Assembly: GCA_020310875.1 (NCBI GenBank)
Contig: CM035439.1
Coordinates: 141,241,139 to 141,305,138 of the forward strand
DNA: 64,000 bases
Direction of reading: 5' to 3'
Source of the DNA: Ceratopteris richardii
Taxonomy: Eukaryota; Streptophyta; Polypodiopsida; Polypodiales; Pteridaceae
The translations under genes and the position numbers were made by a program. The notes under the pieces are model-generated. The model made no database searches. It was given only the letters and a program-made list of their open reading frames with translations, and had not been told where the DNA came from. Positions 53,641-63,318 of this stretch are shown piece after piece (within the stretch, counting starts at the first letter, position 1; each line of letters begins with the position of its first letter).

Positions 53641-54349
53641 AATGCTTCAAATTGTACTTTTTGTAATCCTCTACTTCTTCTGCCCTAATTAATTGTCTGA
53701 ATTCTGCAGCATGAGCATGAGGATCAGAATATCCTTCATATTGATTCTTCATGCATTTAGCTACTTGATAGGGCCTAAGCATTCTTCCATGATTTTACCA
53801 CTGATGTCTCCTTCTGATTGGAAAATCATTCATTCCTTCTGCTTCTCTTTCAAAAGGATTTGAGGAAGTGTGTACTCTTCTACCTTGTTGTTGTTCAGCA
53901 TTAGTGTGAGTTTCATTTTGTCTTGGCAAATCTGGTTGCCCTAGGTTTTGTTCCCAAGGTCTCTTGTTTGCACATTGCCCTAAATCATTAGAGTTTTCTG
54001 GATCTTGTGAGAATATATATACACATCCTTGTCTATCCTCATATCTGCCATCCTTAAATTGTGCTACTAGGGTTATATTTAAGGGAACTTCTAAGTTTCT
54101 CATCCTAATGAGAAACTTATGCATCCCATCCTGATACACATAGGTTCCAAACCTGTTTGTATACATATACTTGAGAATATTTCTATAATCACTAGTTTCA
54201 AAGGGTTCATTGGTTTCATTTAGGTTTTCCATGTTATTTATCTACCCTAAATCCTTTTCTTGTAAATCTCCTAATAATGGCTCTATCTCCTTCCTTTTTG
54301 ACTCTTGTTTATCAGGTGTGAACAATTTATTATGAGATCTCAGAATCAT
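53641..54349 (-). pseudogene. Gag N-terminal region and capsid start (element B)
   Basis: A likely start ATG at 54347-54349 gives MILRSHNKL, comparable with E's MNLRSGRTL. TAG at 54242, then MENLNETNEPF and DYRNILKYMYTNRFGTYVYQDG to a TAA at 53795. Further on the capsid start shows MLRPYQVAKCMKNQYEG and a broken stretch to 53640. Same layout as E. Confidence 0.7.
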
Positions 54350-54663
54350 CCAACTAATTCATGATTCTATGAAGAGAATCATGTTTGCCACGATCCTGTG
54401 AATAGAATCATCTTTTATACGATCTTGTGAATATTCTAGATGTTTTTCACGATTCTGTGAATAGAATCATGTTTACCACGATTTTGTGAAAAGAATCGTC
54501 TTTTTCACGATTCTGTGAATAGAATCGAGTTTTTCACAATTCTGTGAATAGAATCGTGTTTTTCACGATTCTGTGAATAGAGTCGTCTTTTTCACGATTC
54601 TGTGAATGGAATCGTCTTTTTCACGATTTTGTGGATAGAATTGTGTTTTTCACGATTCTGTGA
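54350..54663 (+). repeat. 29-bp tandem hairpin array in the leader of element B
   Basis: Some ten units of CACGATTCTGTGAATAGAAT plus CGTGTTTTT. In each unit ACGATTCT and AGAATCGT form a perfect 8-base stem over GTGAAT in the best copies. The array lies directly upstream of the gag start. Its function is unknown; the position is that of a packaging or leader signal. Confidence 0.9.
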
Positions 54664-54671
54664 ATATGAGA

Positions 54672-54740
54672 CATGACTGATTCAAGCGATTAGGGTCATC
54701 AGAGAATATCGGATGGGCCTAATCGCTTGCATCGGTCATG
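54672..54740 (+). other. Long inverted repeat (23-bp arms)
   Basis: 54672-54694 and 54718-54740 pair at 21 of 23 positions (CATGACTGATTCAAGCGATT against its complement in the other arm) with a 23-base loop. It sits between the hairpin array of B and the likely start of element H, so it belongs to B's leader or to a small insertion. Confidence 0.8.
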
Positions 54741-54781
54741 TTCAATTTCTCATCCTAAACTTTATAGAAACATATAATTAA

Positions 54782-55893
54782 TGTTGAAAACAGCATTTAT
54801 ACACACATTAAGTTTGTTGGTGCATTTTACCCAAGCCTACATGCTTGATATGTTTGATATCATCCTCATTTGTAAGTCACATGAGTAGTCATGTGAACAC
54901 CTCTTGTAAAAGAGTTCATTTTTATCTCTTGTAATTTGAAAAAGAAAAAGGAAAAGGATGGCTTACCTCATCCATGATGTAAAAGAAAAGTCGTGGCCCT
55001 ATCTACCTAAAAACATGAATTTTTGAGCTGAGGGAATATCTCCTAACTTTGGGGATCACTTTTAGGTGGAGCCATTCGAATTCGAATTCAAAACTCCCTC
55101 CAAGAATAGCTATAAAAAGAGCAAGAAGGAAGAGGTGTTTAGCAAGCCTTGTACGTGACCACTTCATGTCATTTTGTAGAGATTGAAGAGCTTACTCCAT
55201 AGCTCTATCATTCTACTCCCATTGTGCAAAGATTCATTGCCAATGTGGTTGTAATCATATATGAATTTATACATTTATCATCATTCACTTCTCTGTTTTG
55301 TTCTCTGCTATACTCACTCAGAGCAGTACCTTCAGAAGGTCATATCTCGAGTTGTACTAATCCTTTTTCAGTGATTTAACATGCGTTGGATAGCTCTTAC
55401 TGTATAGTTTTCGCATATCACTTTTCAAGGTAATTAATTTTATAGTTTTGGAGATATCTGCATTTTATTGCTCACTGGTCTATCTCTGTAGAGCCCCGAG
55501 AATGGTGGGCATGTTCCAAAAATTGATGAAACTTGTTCTCAGTGCTCAGTCCATCATTTGAAGTGTTTTAACTTGGATTGGGAAGCGTGCTAAGTCTATT
55601 TGCTATACCCAAAAGGAATTTTTCTAATTCCTACCAGGTTGAGAGCACTGTTCATTTTTTCTAGCAGGTGTATGTCCAAAAATAGCAAGTTTTGGGAGCT
55701 AGTCATTTCGCAACTAGTCTGTTTTGACTTAAACTTTTGGGATACATGTTCCAAAGTACTTGGCTGATATTTTGGTGGATTTAGGAAGCTTAAAGGGTCT
55801 AATAATCAACTCTGAAGTCTCAGTTGGCTGGTGTGAAGCTGGTTGTAGCAGCACCTACTCATCTTTGGATTGCATCCACGATCTCACTTCACA
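54782..55893 (+). repeat. 5' LTR of element H
   Basis: The right edge is firm: CTTCACA before the PBS at 55895. The left edge is a guess (first TGTTGAAAACAGC behind B's leader) because no second copy exists here. TATA box at 55111. Confidence 0.5.
55111..55118 (+). promoter_or_regulatory. TATA box in H LTR
   Basis: TATAAAAA in the LTR, some 780 bases ahead of the PBS, the best TATA match in this region. Confidence 0.5.
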
Positions 55894-55894
55894 G

Positions 55895-55906
55895 TGGTAT
55901 CAGAGC
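55895..55906 (+). other. Primer-binding site of element H
   Basis: TGGTATCAGAGC, exact initiator-Met type, one base after the LTR end. Confidence 0.92.
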
Positions 55907-55919
55907 ATAGTCAAGCAAC

Positions 55920-57245
55920 ATGGGAGATGGATTTCCATCAACAATTGACAAGCTGGATTGAAACAACTACCCGGCATGGTCTCTAAGGATAGAGGCTTAC
56001 CTTGAAGGGAGGAATCTATATGGATTCATATCCGGAGATAAAGCAATGCCAACCATGAGGAACAAAGGGCAACCATCACATGAAGAAGTGGAAGGACTTT
56101 CGAATTGGTGTTCGAAGGATGCACTTGCAAGGTCCTATATTCTAAACTCAATCTCTGATTTTCTTTTACCTCATGTCAAGGGATGCAAGACATCAAGAGA
56201 GACCTGGAATGCACTTGCTTCTTTCTTCTCTTCCAACACTCGAGCAAGGAAGAACCAATTGTGGATGGAGTTCACAACAATGAAAAAAAGCCCGAAGCAA
56301 AATGTGACTGATTATGTCACAAAGATGAAGGAGATTTCCGACCAACTTGGAAGCATTGGAGAGGTAATTGAAGAGGAGCAAATCATTAGACAAATCATGA
56401 ATGGAATCAAAGCAGACAACAAGTGGGAGTCATTCACAACAGCCATGGATTTATACATGGATATGCATGTACCCGACCTCAACACACTCATGGGCCAACT
56501 CTTCACTCATGAAGCAAAGATTAGCAAAGGTGGTGAGTCCTCAAGAGGTAACCAAACTTCTGCCTTATATTCTGATAAAGCTAAGGTCAAGGACAAGTCA
56601 AAGAATAGGAAGAATGAAGATGAAGGTAGCTCTTTCCAAGCAAACTTTGCAGGTAGAGGAAGAGCTAGAGGAACAGGCAGAAGTGGAAAGCAAGGCAGGG
56701 GGAGATTCCAATCATCTCAACCTTGCAACATATGTGGCTTATCTAACCATACTACTGAAGAATGTTTCAGGAATCCAAGGAACTCAAGAGGAAGAGGATT
56801 CAATAGAGGTGGCTATGGATCAAATAGAGGCAGGTACAATGGAGGCTACAACAACAACTACTACAACAACAATTACAACAACAACAACTATCAAAGTGGC
56901 CATAGAGGAAGGAGAGACTACAATAACTATGCAGAGGACCAAAGTCAAGAAGATTCATTGTTGATTATGAATCTATCAGCGAAGAAGGGTAAGCATGATG
57001 ATCACATATTTTACATTGATTCGGGATGCTCGAACCATGTAGCAGGAAATGTGGCTTTACTTTCTGATTTGGAAGATCCTCATAACAAGCATGAAGTGCA
57101 GACAAGAGATGACACAAAGCACTCAGTGGAGAAGATAGGTAATGTGAAGACATCAGATGGGAATATGAACCTCTTAAGCAAAGTCTTGTATGTCCCTACA
57201 ATTACCAAAAATTTAATAAGTATTGGACAGATTGTTGAAAAATGA
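55920..57245 (+). pseudogene. Gag and protease (element H)
   Basis: ATG at 55920 (MGDGFPSTIDKLD) with a TGA at codon 14, then NNYPAWSLRIEAYLEG, the copia gag start. The 399-codon ORF (56046-57245) has the gag helices (TWNALASFFSS, YVTKMKEISDQL), an Arg/Gly-rich part and the knuckle CNICGLSNHTTEEC. An Asn/Tyr-rich stretch follows, then the protease with FYIDSGCSNHVAGN and VLYVPTITKNLISIGQ. Ends at TGA 57243. Confidence 0.88.
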
Positions 57246-58470
57246 TTGCAGGTTAGATTCAATCGATTTGGAGCATATGTTGAAGACCCAAGGCAAGGCT
57301 TTTGAAGGATTGCCAAAGGAGAAAAGATAGGAAGGCTTTTCACTTTTGAAGTGGAAGATACAAAGAACATAGCTTTGTTTAGCTATGGATCTCAAACTCT
57401 TACAGAGTTGGAGATATGGCACAAAAGGCTTGCTCACATTGGAGAGAGGACACTCAAACAGATTTGCAGGGACCAAAGTGTACTTGGTTTGCCTAATATC
57501 ACAAGGCAACACATGATTTATAAGTGTGAAGCTTGTCAACTCGGCAAGGCTCATAGACAACCTTTCAATAAGAAAGGATATATGTATCAAAATCCTTTGG
57601 ATCTAGTGCACACGGATGTGTGGGGTCCAAGTAAGGAGCCATCTATATCAAGCTCAAGATATTATGTGTCTTTCATAGATGATTGTAGCAGGTGGACCAT
57701 TCTGTTTTTCATGAAGCACAAGGATGAAGTGTTTAATTGCTTTAAGAAGTATAATGCTCTTGTTGAAAACCAAACAGGTAGGACTTTGAAACGACTCAGA
57801 TCAGATGGTGGAGGAGAATACTTCTCTTCAATTTGATGCCTTCTTGCATGAAAGATGCATTAAAAGGGAAGTCACTACAAGGTATACACCCGAACTCAAT
57901 GGTGTAGCAGAGAGGAGGAACAAAGCTATTATCGAAGCTGCAAGGTCCATGCTCAACGAAAAGGGATTGCCGAACTACCTATGGGCAGAGGCTGTGTCTA
58001 CAGCCACATATCTCATAAATAGACTTCCATCTAAGTCACTAGATGGAACCACTCCATATGAAGTGTGGAATGGAAGAAGACCTAGTCTAGAGCATTGCAA
58101 AATCTTTGGATGCTTAGCCTATGCTCACATTCCTTCTCAAGTAAGAGGGAAATCGGATCCCAAGGCAGAGAAGTGCATATTCATTGGTTATGATCAAAAC
58201 CAAAAAGGATATAGATTGTACAATCCAACCAATAAAGGATTTTCTGTGAGTAGAGATGTAATTTTTGATGGAAACAAATCATGGTTTGATGATGACAGGA
58301 AAGTGAAGCTGCCGTATGACTTGGATGAAGACTTTCCATCACTTCAACCAAAGGAGCCAAAGCAGATTGAAGAAAGTGATTCGGAGATTGACCTAGAAGA
58401 CTTGGAAAGACTAAAGCTATGGAAGAACAAAGGTAAAGCAAAGATGCAGGATGCTACATATGGACCGTAG
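57246..58470 (+). pseudogene. Integrase (element H)
   Basis: After a TGA at about 57303 come the gag-pre-integrase HHCC region (WHKRLAHIG, KCEACQLGK), the core with FIDDCSRWT, RSDGGGEYF and the Glu in LNGVAERRNK, then GYDQNQKGYRLY and an acidic end. A frameshift near 57830 splits it (57351-57836 and 57805-58470). TAG at 58468 ends it. Confidence 0.88.
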
Positions 58471-59199
58471 AGCTCACATCAACCACTTAGAAGGTCTTCA
58501 AGGGAGAAGAAGAAAACTGAGAGGTTTGGTTATGATACTTCTTTGGTCACCAAGCACTCAATCTACATTGCAAAGGATTCAACCAATGAAGAACCTACCA
58601 CATTCGAAGAAGCCAGATGCAAGAAAGCTTGGAGAGATGCAATGGATGAAGAAATGGAAGCCTTGAAGGAGAATGACACTTGGGAGCTTGTACCTAACAA
58701 GCCATCTATGAAGATAATTGGATCTCGATGGATATACAAAATCAAGAGGAATCCAAATGGAAGTATAAATAGACACAAAGCAAGGTTAGTTGCTAAAGGG
58801 TTTGCTCAAACCCATGGTATTGATTATGAGGAGACTTTCTCTCTTGTTGCAAAAATGCCTACAATTAGGGTTCTCATAAGTCTTGCTGCATCTAGAAATT
58901 GGAATCTCTATCAACTTGATGTAAAGAATGCTTTCTTGAATGGATGGATTTCTGAGGAAGTGTATATGGCACAACCTCCTGGATATGAGGATGCACATCA
59001 TCCTAACTATGTATGCAAACTAAAGAAAGCTTTGTATGGATTGAAGCAAGCTCCAAGAGCTTGGAATTTCAGATTGGTGACTTATTTGAAGGACCAATGA
59101 TTCAAATCTAGCAAGGCGGATACCTCTTTGTTCATAAAGAGGAATGGATCTGAAGTGATCTATTTATGTGTGAATGTTGATGATATTATTATCACAGGT
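58471..59199 (+). pseudogene. Reverse transcriptase, truncated (element H)
   Basis: [78 protein letters not shown] at 59098, then LFIKRNGSEVIYLCVNVDDIIITG. The active site YVDD reads NVDD, a Tyr-to-Asn change. Homology stops right after; no RNase H. Confidence 0.88.
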
Positions 59200-59624
59200 G
59201 TTGAAGCTCAAAGTCAAGGACAAAGCATGGAAGCACATCAAAAGGTGGACACACAAGGAAAGGGAGCAAGTAGGGAGCTCCAAGAAGTGTATGTCAAATT
59301 TTCAGAAGAATCCCCTACGAAAATAGTGATTTTCATCACTAAAAACCATTGTAAATACCATTATCTATTTTTAGTAACTCCATTTTGTTTAAGCCGAGGA
59401 GTCCTCGAGCTTGAGGAGTATTAGAAGTACCATGGTACCAATTTTCATAATTTTGAGACTTTGTTTGAGCCCTCAAATAAGCCCTGGAACCTAATTTTTA
59501 ACTAGGCCGGACACTAGGTCTGGACAGGGCCAAAACTAGTAAAAAACAATCATTTTCTGTTTTTTTAATTATTTTTCTTCTCCATCTTCATTATCATCAC
59601 CATTTCGATCTTCTTCCATCTTCA
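59200..59624 (+). other. Unassigned stretch between H and I
   Basis: The RT frame stays open to 59424 with sequence I cannot place (AQSQGQSMEAHQK). Then A/T- and C/T-rich DNA without ORFs up to I's LTR. It could be the displaced 3' end of H or older DNA. Confidence 0.5.
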
Positions 59625-59854
59625 TGTTGGAGTTAGACGTCTGCGGAAGCACGCGAACAGCACAAGGAAGAAGAAGAAGCTTGGAGCACAACACACAAGT
59701 CTGAATGTATTACTAGAGAATGTACAAAGATAAGTAGCCCATTAGGGCAATAGGTGTATATACAAGCCGCGGGAAAAAGACCTCCTAAAGAGGGAAAAAA
59801 GTGCCCCGGCGGTCCTAGAGTGTTCACACACATCACTACCTAAATATATCAACA
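59625..59854 (-). repeat. 3' LTR of element I
   Basis: 230 bases with TGTTG...CAACA inverted ends on either strand (plus strand TGTTGGAGTTAG to ATATATCAACA). The left flank CTTCA would be the target duplication. A minus-strand TATATACA lies near 59757. No second copy in the window, so edges rest on the inverted ends and the PPT. Confidence 0.8.
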
Positions 59855-59871
59855 AATCCCCCCTGGGAGTG
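59855..59871 (-). other. Polypurine tract of element I
   Basis: Sense strand CCCAGGGGGGATT directly before the LTR. Confidence 0.75.
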
Positions 59872-59928
59872 ATGCGGTGAACAAGGAGCTGGCTTTCATG
59901 TATAAGGAAGTGCCAAGCTATGTGGAAA

Positions 59929-62490
59929 TCACTCCACAAAAGGAAGTAAGCCCAAAGCTTTGCGGAAAGCTTCAAACTTCTCCCTAGGCAGAGCCTTCGT
60001 GAAAAGGTCTGCAATGTTCTCCTGCGTGGGCACATATGCCAAGCTGATGTCCCCAGCAGAGAACCTCTACCTGACATAGTGATAATGCACCTCAATGTGC
60101 TTAGTGCAAGCATGGAACACAGGGTTCCTCGCAACTGCCAATGCGCTCTGATTGTCAGTGAAGATGGTGGTGGCAGAAGACTGGCCAACACCCAAATCAG
60201 CCATAAGGCGTCTGAGCCACACACACTCAACAATCGCTGTGAAAGCTGCCCTATACTCAGCCTCACAACTAGAAGTGGCCACAGTAGGCTGCTTCTTGCT
60301 CAACCAAGATATACATGAGCTACCAAGCATGAAGCAAAAACCACTGGTGGACACACGAGTGTCATAGCAACCAGCCCAATCTGAGTCAGAAAAAGCATGC
60401 AAATCTGGCGGTAGTGATCCCCCCTTGGGATAAAACAACCCAAGTAGCCGAGTACCACTCAAGTAGCGAAAGATGCGCTTAACCCCTTTCCAATGCGTGA
60501 CTCCTGGGCAATGCATAAACCTGCTCATCTGTGAGACAGCAAACTGAATATCTGGCCGAGTAATGCATAAGTAAATCAAGCATCCAACAGCCTGCTGATA
60601 GAGAACAGCATCAAATGCATCTCCAGCATCATGAAGACTCAATCGTAAACCTGTCTCCATAGGAGTGGCAATAGGCTTACAGTCTTCAAGGCCAAAACGC
60701 TGCAATAATGTGTCAATATATTTCGTTTGACACAAAGCCATTCCACCATCAACTTGCATAAACTGAATGCCCAAATAGTGATGCAAATGCCCCAAATCAG
60801 ACATCTCAAATGAGGCATGCAAATCAGCCTTGAAATCAGCAATATGCTTCTCAAGAGGACCAGTGAGCAGCATGTCGTCTACATAGACAACAATGATCAA
60901 AAGCACATCATTAGCACGCTTAACATATAAGGTGCTTTCAGTTGGACTGTTCTCAAAACCATGTGCAATCAGATAGGCATGTATTTTTTCATACCAAGCA
61001 CGTGGTGCTTGCTTTAAACCATATAACGCCTTCTTTAACCTGCACACCTGGTTTTCATGTCCTTTCTGCACAAAGCCACGGGGCTGAAAAACATACACTT
61101 CTTCATGCAAGTCACCATTCAGAAATGTTGTTTTAATGTCCAACTGATGTACATTCCAACCATGATGGGCTGCAAGTGCACAAATGCTCCGAACAATAAT
61201 CATACGGCATGTAGGTGCAAAGGTCTCATCAAAATCAATGCCTCTTTCCTGCGCATAACCCTTTGCAACAAGCCTAGCCTTATACCTGTCAACTGTACCA
61301 TCAGGTTTACGCTTCAGCTGGTATACCCACTTAGTGCCAATGGCCTTCTTGCCAGGAGGCAAGTCACATAAAGACCATGTACCATTCTTCATTATAGCAT
61401 TATATTCAGATTGCATAGCAGCCATCCAATTTTCTGAATTTTGTGCTTTGTCAAAAGAAACAGGCTCATTCTCATCACAGAGACTAGATGTAGCCATAGC
61501 ATAGCAATCTGATGCAAAGGAGGTACTATGAGAGCCTGAACGAGTACGATATGACAAAGGTGCATCTAATTTGCTGTCACGCAAAGTCTGCACCAGCCAT
61601 TTTGGCATAGTTTTTGCCTGTTCAATATCAGCTCTCTCATCAACAAGTGCATCATGTAAATCTGCATCATCATATGAAACCTGCAAAGGCTGAGAAGTTG
61701 CCTCATTAGGACCAGCGCTAGCCTGTCCACCTGTAAAAAGAGGCATCAAAGTATCATACATGTCTTTGGAGCTAACAGATGTCTCCTTTGTACATGAAAG
61801 CAATGGCTGAATAGCATCTTCCACAAAGACAACATCACGGCTAACCAGAATGCGTTTAGTCTGTGGATAATACAGACGATAGCCTTTACTTTCAGAACTG
61901 TACCCAACAAAAATACATTTTACTGCCTTATCATCCAATTTTCTGCGATGTTGTTCAGGCACTAATGCATATGCCAAACAACCAAAAACATGCAGGTGAG
62001 CAACAGATGGCTTGCGGTCATGCCAAGCCTCATATGGAGTGATAGACTGCAACGCTTTGGTGGGACACCTGTTCAGTACATATGCTGCACACATGACAGT
62101 CTCAAGCCAGAAACTATGTGGTAAAGCCTGACTTTTGACCATGCACCTCGCCATCTCCATGAGTGACCTGTTCTTTCGTTCAACAACTCCATTCTGTTGA
62201 GGTGTATACGGCACTATACACTGGTATTTTATCCCACGTTCAGCCAGAAATGCATTAAAATCTGAAGACATATATTCCCCCCCTCGATCAGAATGGAGGG
62301 TGCCCATTTTACATGCTGACAGATTTTCAGCCAAAACCAAAAACTCTTTGAAGCACATGAACACTTCGGACTTTGCTTTGAGTGGATATACCCATGCATG
62401 CCTGGAAAAATCATCAATGAAAGTCACGAAGTAAAGGTAATTTCCAAAAGAGGGTGTCTGCATAGGACCACAGACATCACTATGTACAAG
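59929..62490 (-). CDS. Integrase, reverse transcriptase and RNase H (element I)
   Basis: Open from the TAG at 62491 to TAG 60067, then on in the same frame to TGA 59929. Residues from 62463: integrase core FIDDFSRHAWVY, HSDRGGEYMS, PQQNGVVERKNR (about 15-110), FVGYSSESKGYRLY. RT about 345-590: GTKWVYQLKRKPDGTVDRYK, LDIKTTFLNGDLHEEVY, VVYVDDMLLTG. RNase H about 665-798: SDSDWAGC, STSGFCFML, SSCEAEYRA, FTDNQSALAVA. Behind TAG 60067: the usual copia end VPTQENIADLFTKALP. All catalytic residues are present. Of the pol regions in the window this is the best preserved. Confidence 0.95.
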
Positions 62491-63318
62491 CTACAATTTC
62501 TGCATAGCCCGAACTGAACCATCTTTTGGAAAGGAAGAACGCTGCATTTTGCCCAAAATACAGCCTTCACAAACATGTTTTCCAGGTGCCTCAAGTTTGG
62601 GCAAAGAGGACACCATTTCAGATTTCTGCAAGCGTAACAAACTAGCAAAATTCAGATGGCCAAAGCGTGCATGCCAAAGCTTTGCATCTGACATAGCCTG
62701 AGAATCATGAACTGCACATGTCGAATCATTCACAGATCTTTCATAGTCTATGAGCTTATACAGCCCACGACATAAAATGCCAGAAGCAATAATCACATCG
62801 CCATTTGAGAGATCATGGACTGTACACCTGTCATCAACGAATTTCACAACCAAGCCAATCTTGGCTAATGCAGAAACTGATAACAGGTTCTTTTTGATCC
62901 CTGGCACAAATAAAGCATCTGACAAAGTGAAAGAACTACCATCAGCAGTAGTCAGAATGATCTTACCAACTCCCATAACAGGATAAGAGGAGTTATTGGC
63001 GCATGTGACAGTATTCACTGTAGGGGCAGGCTCGAGTGAAGAGAAGAAACTGCGCTGCGGTTTGGTCGCCCCACTATCAAAGTACCAAACATCTGAGTCT
63101 ACTGCAGACATGCACTGATCATGAGAAGATGGGTCAAAACTGCAGACAGTAGTAAACGCCCATTCTTCTTCCTGCACAAGATTTGCAGACTCTGTTTTTG
63201 GTGTAGAGGCCTCTGCAAGAACCATTCCAGCCTCATTCTTCTTTGCCTCTTTAGCAGCCAGTTTTGGACAGTTCTTTATAATATGATCATTTCCTTTACA
63301 GTACTTGCAGAACAATTT
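62491..63318 (-). CDS. Zinc knuckle, protease and integrase zinc finger (element I)
   Basis: 274 codons between TAG 63319 and TAG 62491. Knuckle CKYCKGNDHIIKNC (C-X2-C-X4-H-X4-C) at the start; protease with WYFDSGATK at about 77-85 and LFVPGIKKNLLSVSAL; gag-pre-integrase finger LWHARFGHLNF...CEGCILGK. Each TAG would be Gln if CAG was the original codon. Confidence 0.92.
   Translation of the reverse strand, partial: KLFCKYCKGNDHIIKNCPKLAAKEAKKNEAGMVLAEASTPKTESANLVQEEEWAFTTVCSFDPSSHDQCMSAVDSDVWYFDSGATKPQRSFFSSLEPAPTVNTVTCANNSSYPVMGVGKIILTTADGSSFTLSDALFVPGIKKNLLSVSALAKIGLVVKFVDDRCTVHDLSNGDVIIASGILCRGLYKLIDYERSVNDSTCAVHDSQAMSDAKLWHARFGHLNFASLLRLQKSEMVSSLPKLEAPGKHVCEGCILGKMQRSSFPKDGSVRAMQKL

Larger units (their letters stand above)
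9507..54781 (-). mobile_element. Element B: Ty3/gypsy retrotransposon split by insertions C and E
   Basis: Same lineage as A. From right to left it has the leader with a hairpin repeat array (54350-54663), gag (54349-52274), insertion E, protease (26733-26239), pre-RT and RT (25600-24288), insertion C, RNase H/H2C2/integrase (18283-16311), protease 2 (16294-15824), a W-K region, accessory proteins 1 and 2, PPT and 3' LTR (9507-10323). Its coding sequence resumes on each side of C and E, with target duplications ATTCC and ATATG, which proves the order of insertion. The 5' LTR is not in the window; copia element H occupies the place where it should begin. Confidence 0.85.
54782..59624 (+). mobile_element. 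Element H: Ty1/copia retrotransposon, decayed and 3'-truncated
   Basis: Plus strand: probable 5' LTR (54782-55893), initiator-Met PBS (55895), gag-protease, integrase and the first two thirds of RT. Homology ends at about 59199, just behind the RT active site; RNase H and 3' LTR are absent. 59200-59624 may be its displaced tail. Several stops (55959, 57243, 57303, 58468, 59098) and a frameshift near 57830 show it is old. Position suggests insertion in B's leader. Confidence 0.8.

Noticed and set aside
56401-56964. Second 187-codon ORF inside H's gag
   Set aside because: Shadow frame of gag; Thr runs come from the ACA/AAC repeats coding for Asn/Tyr in the real frame.
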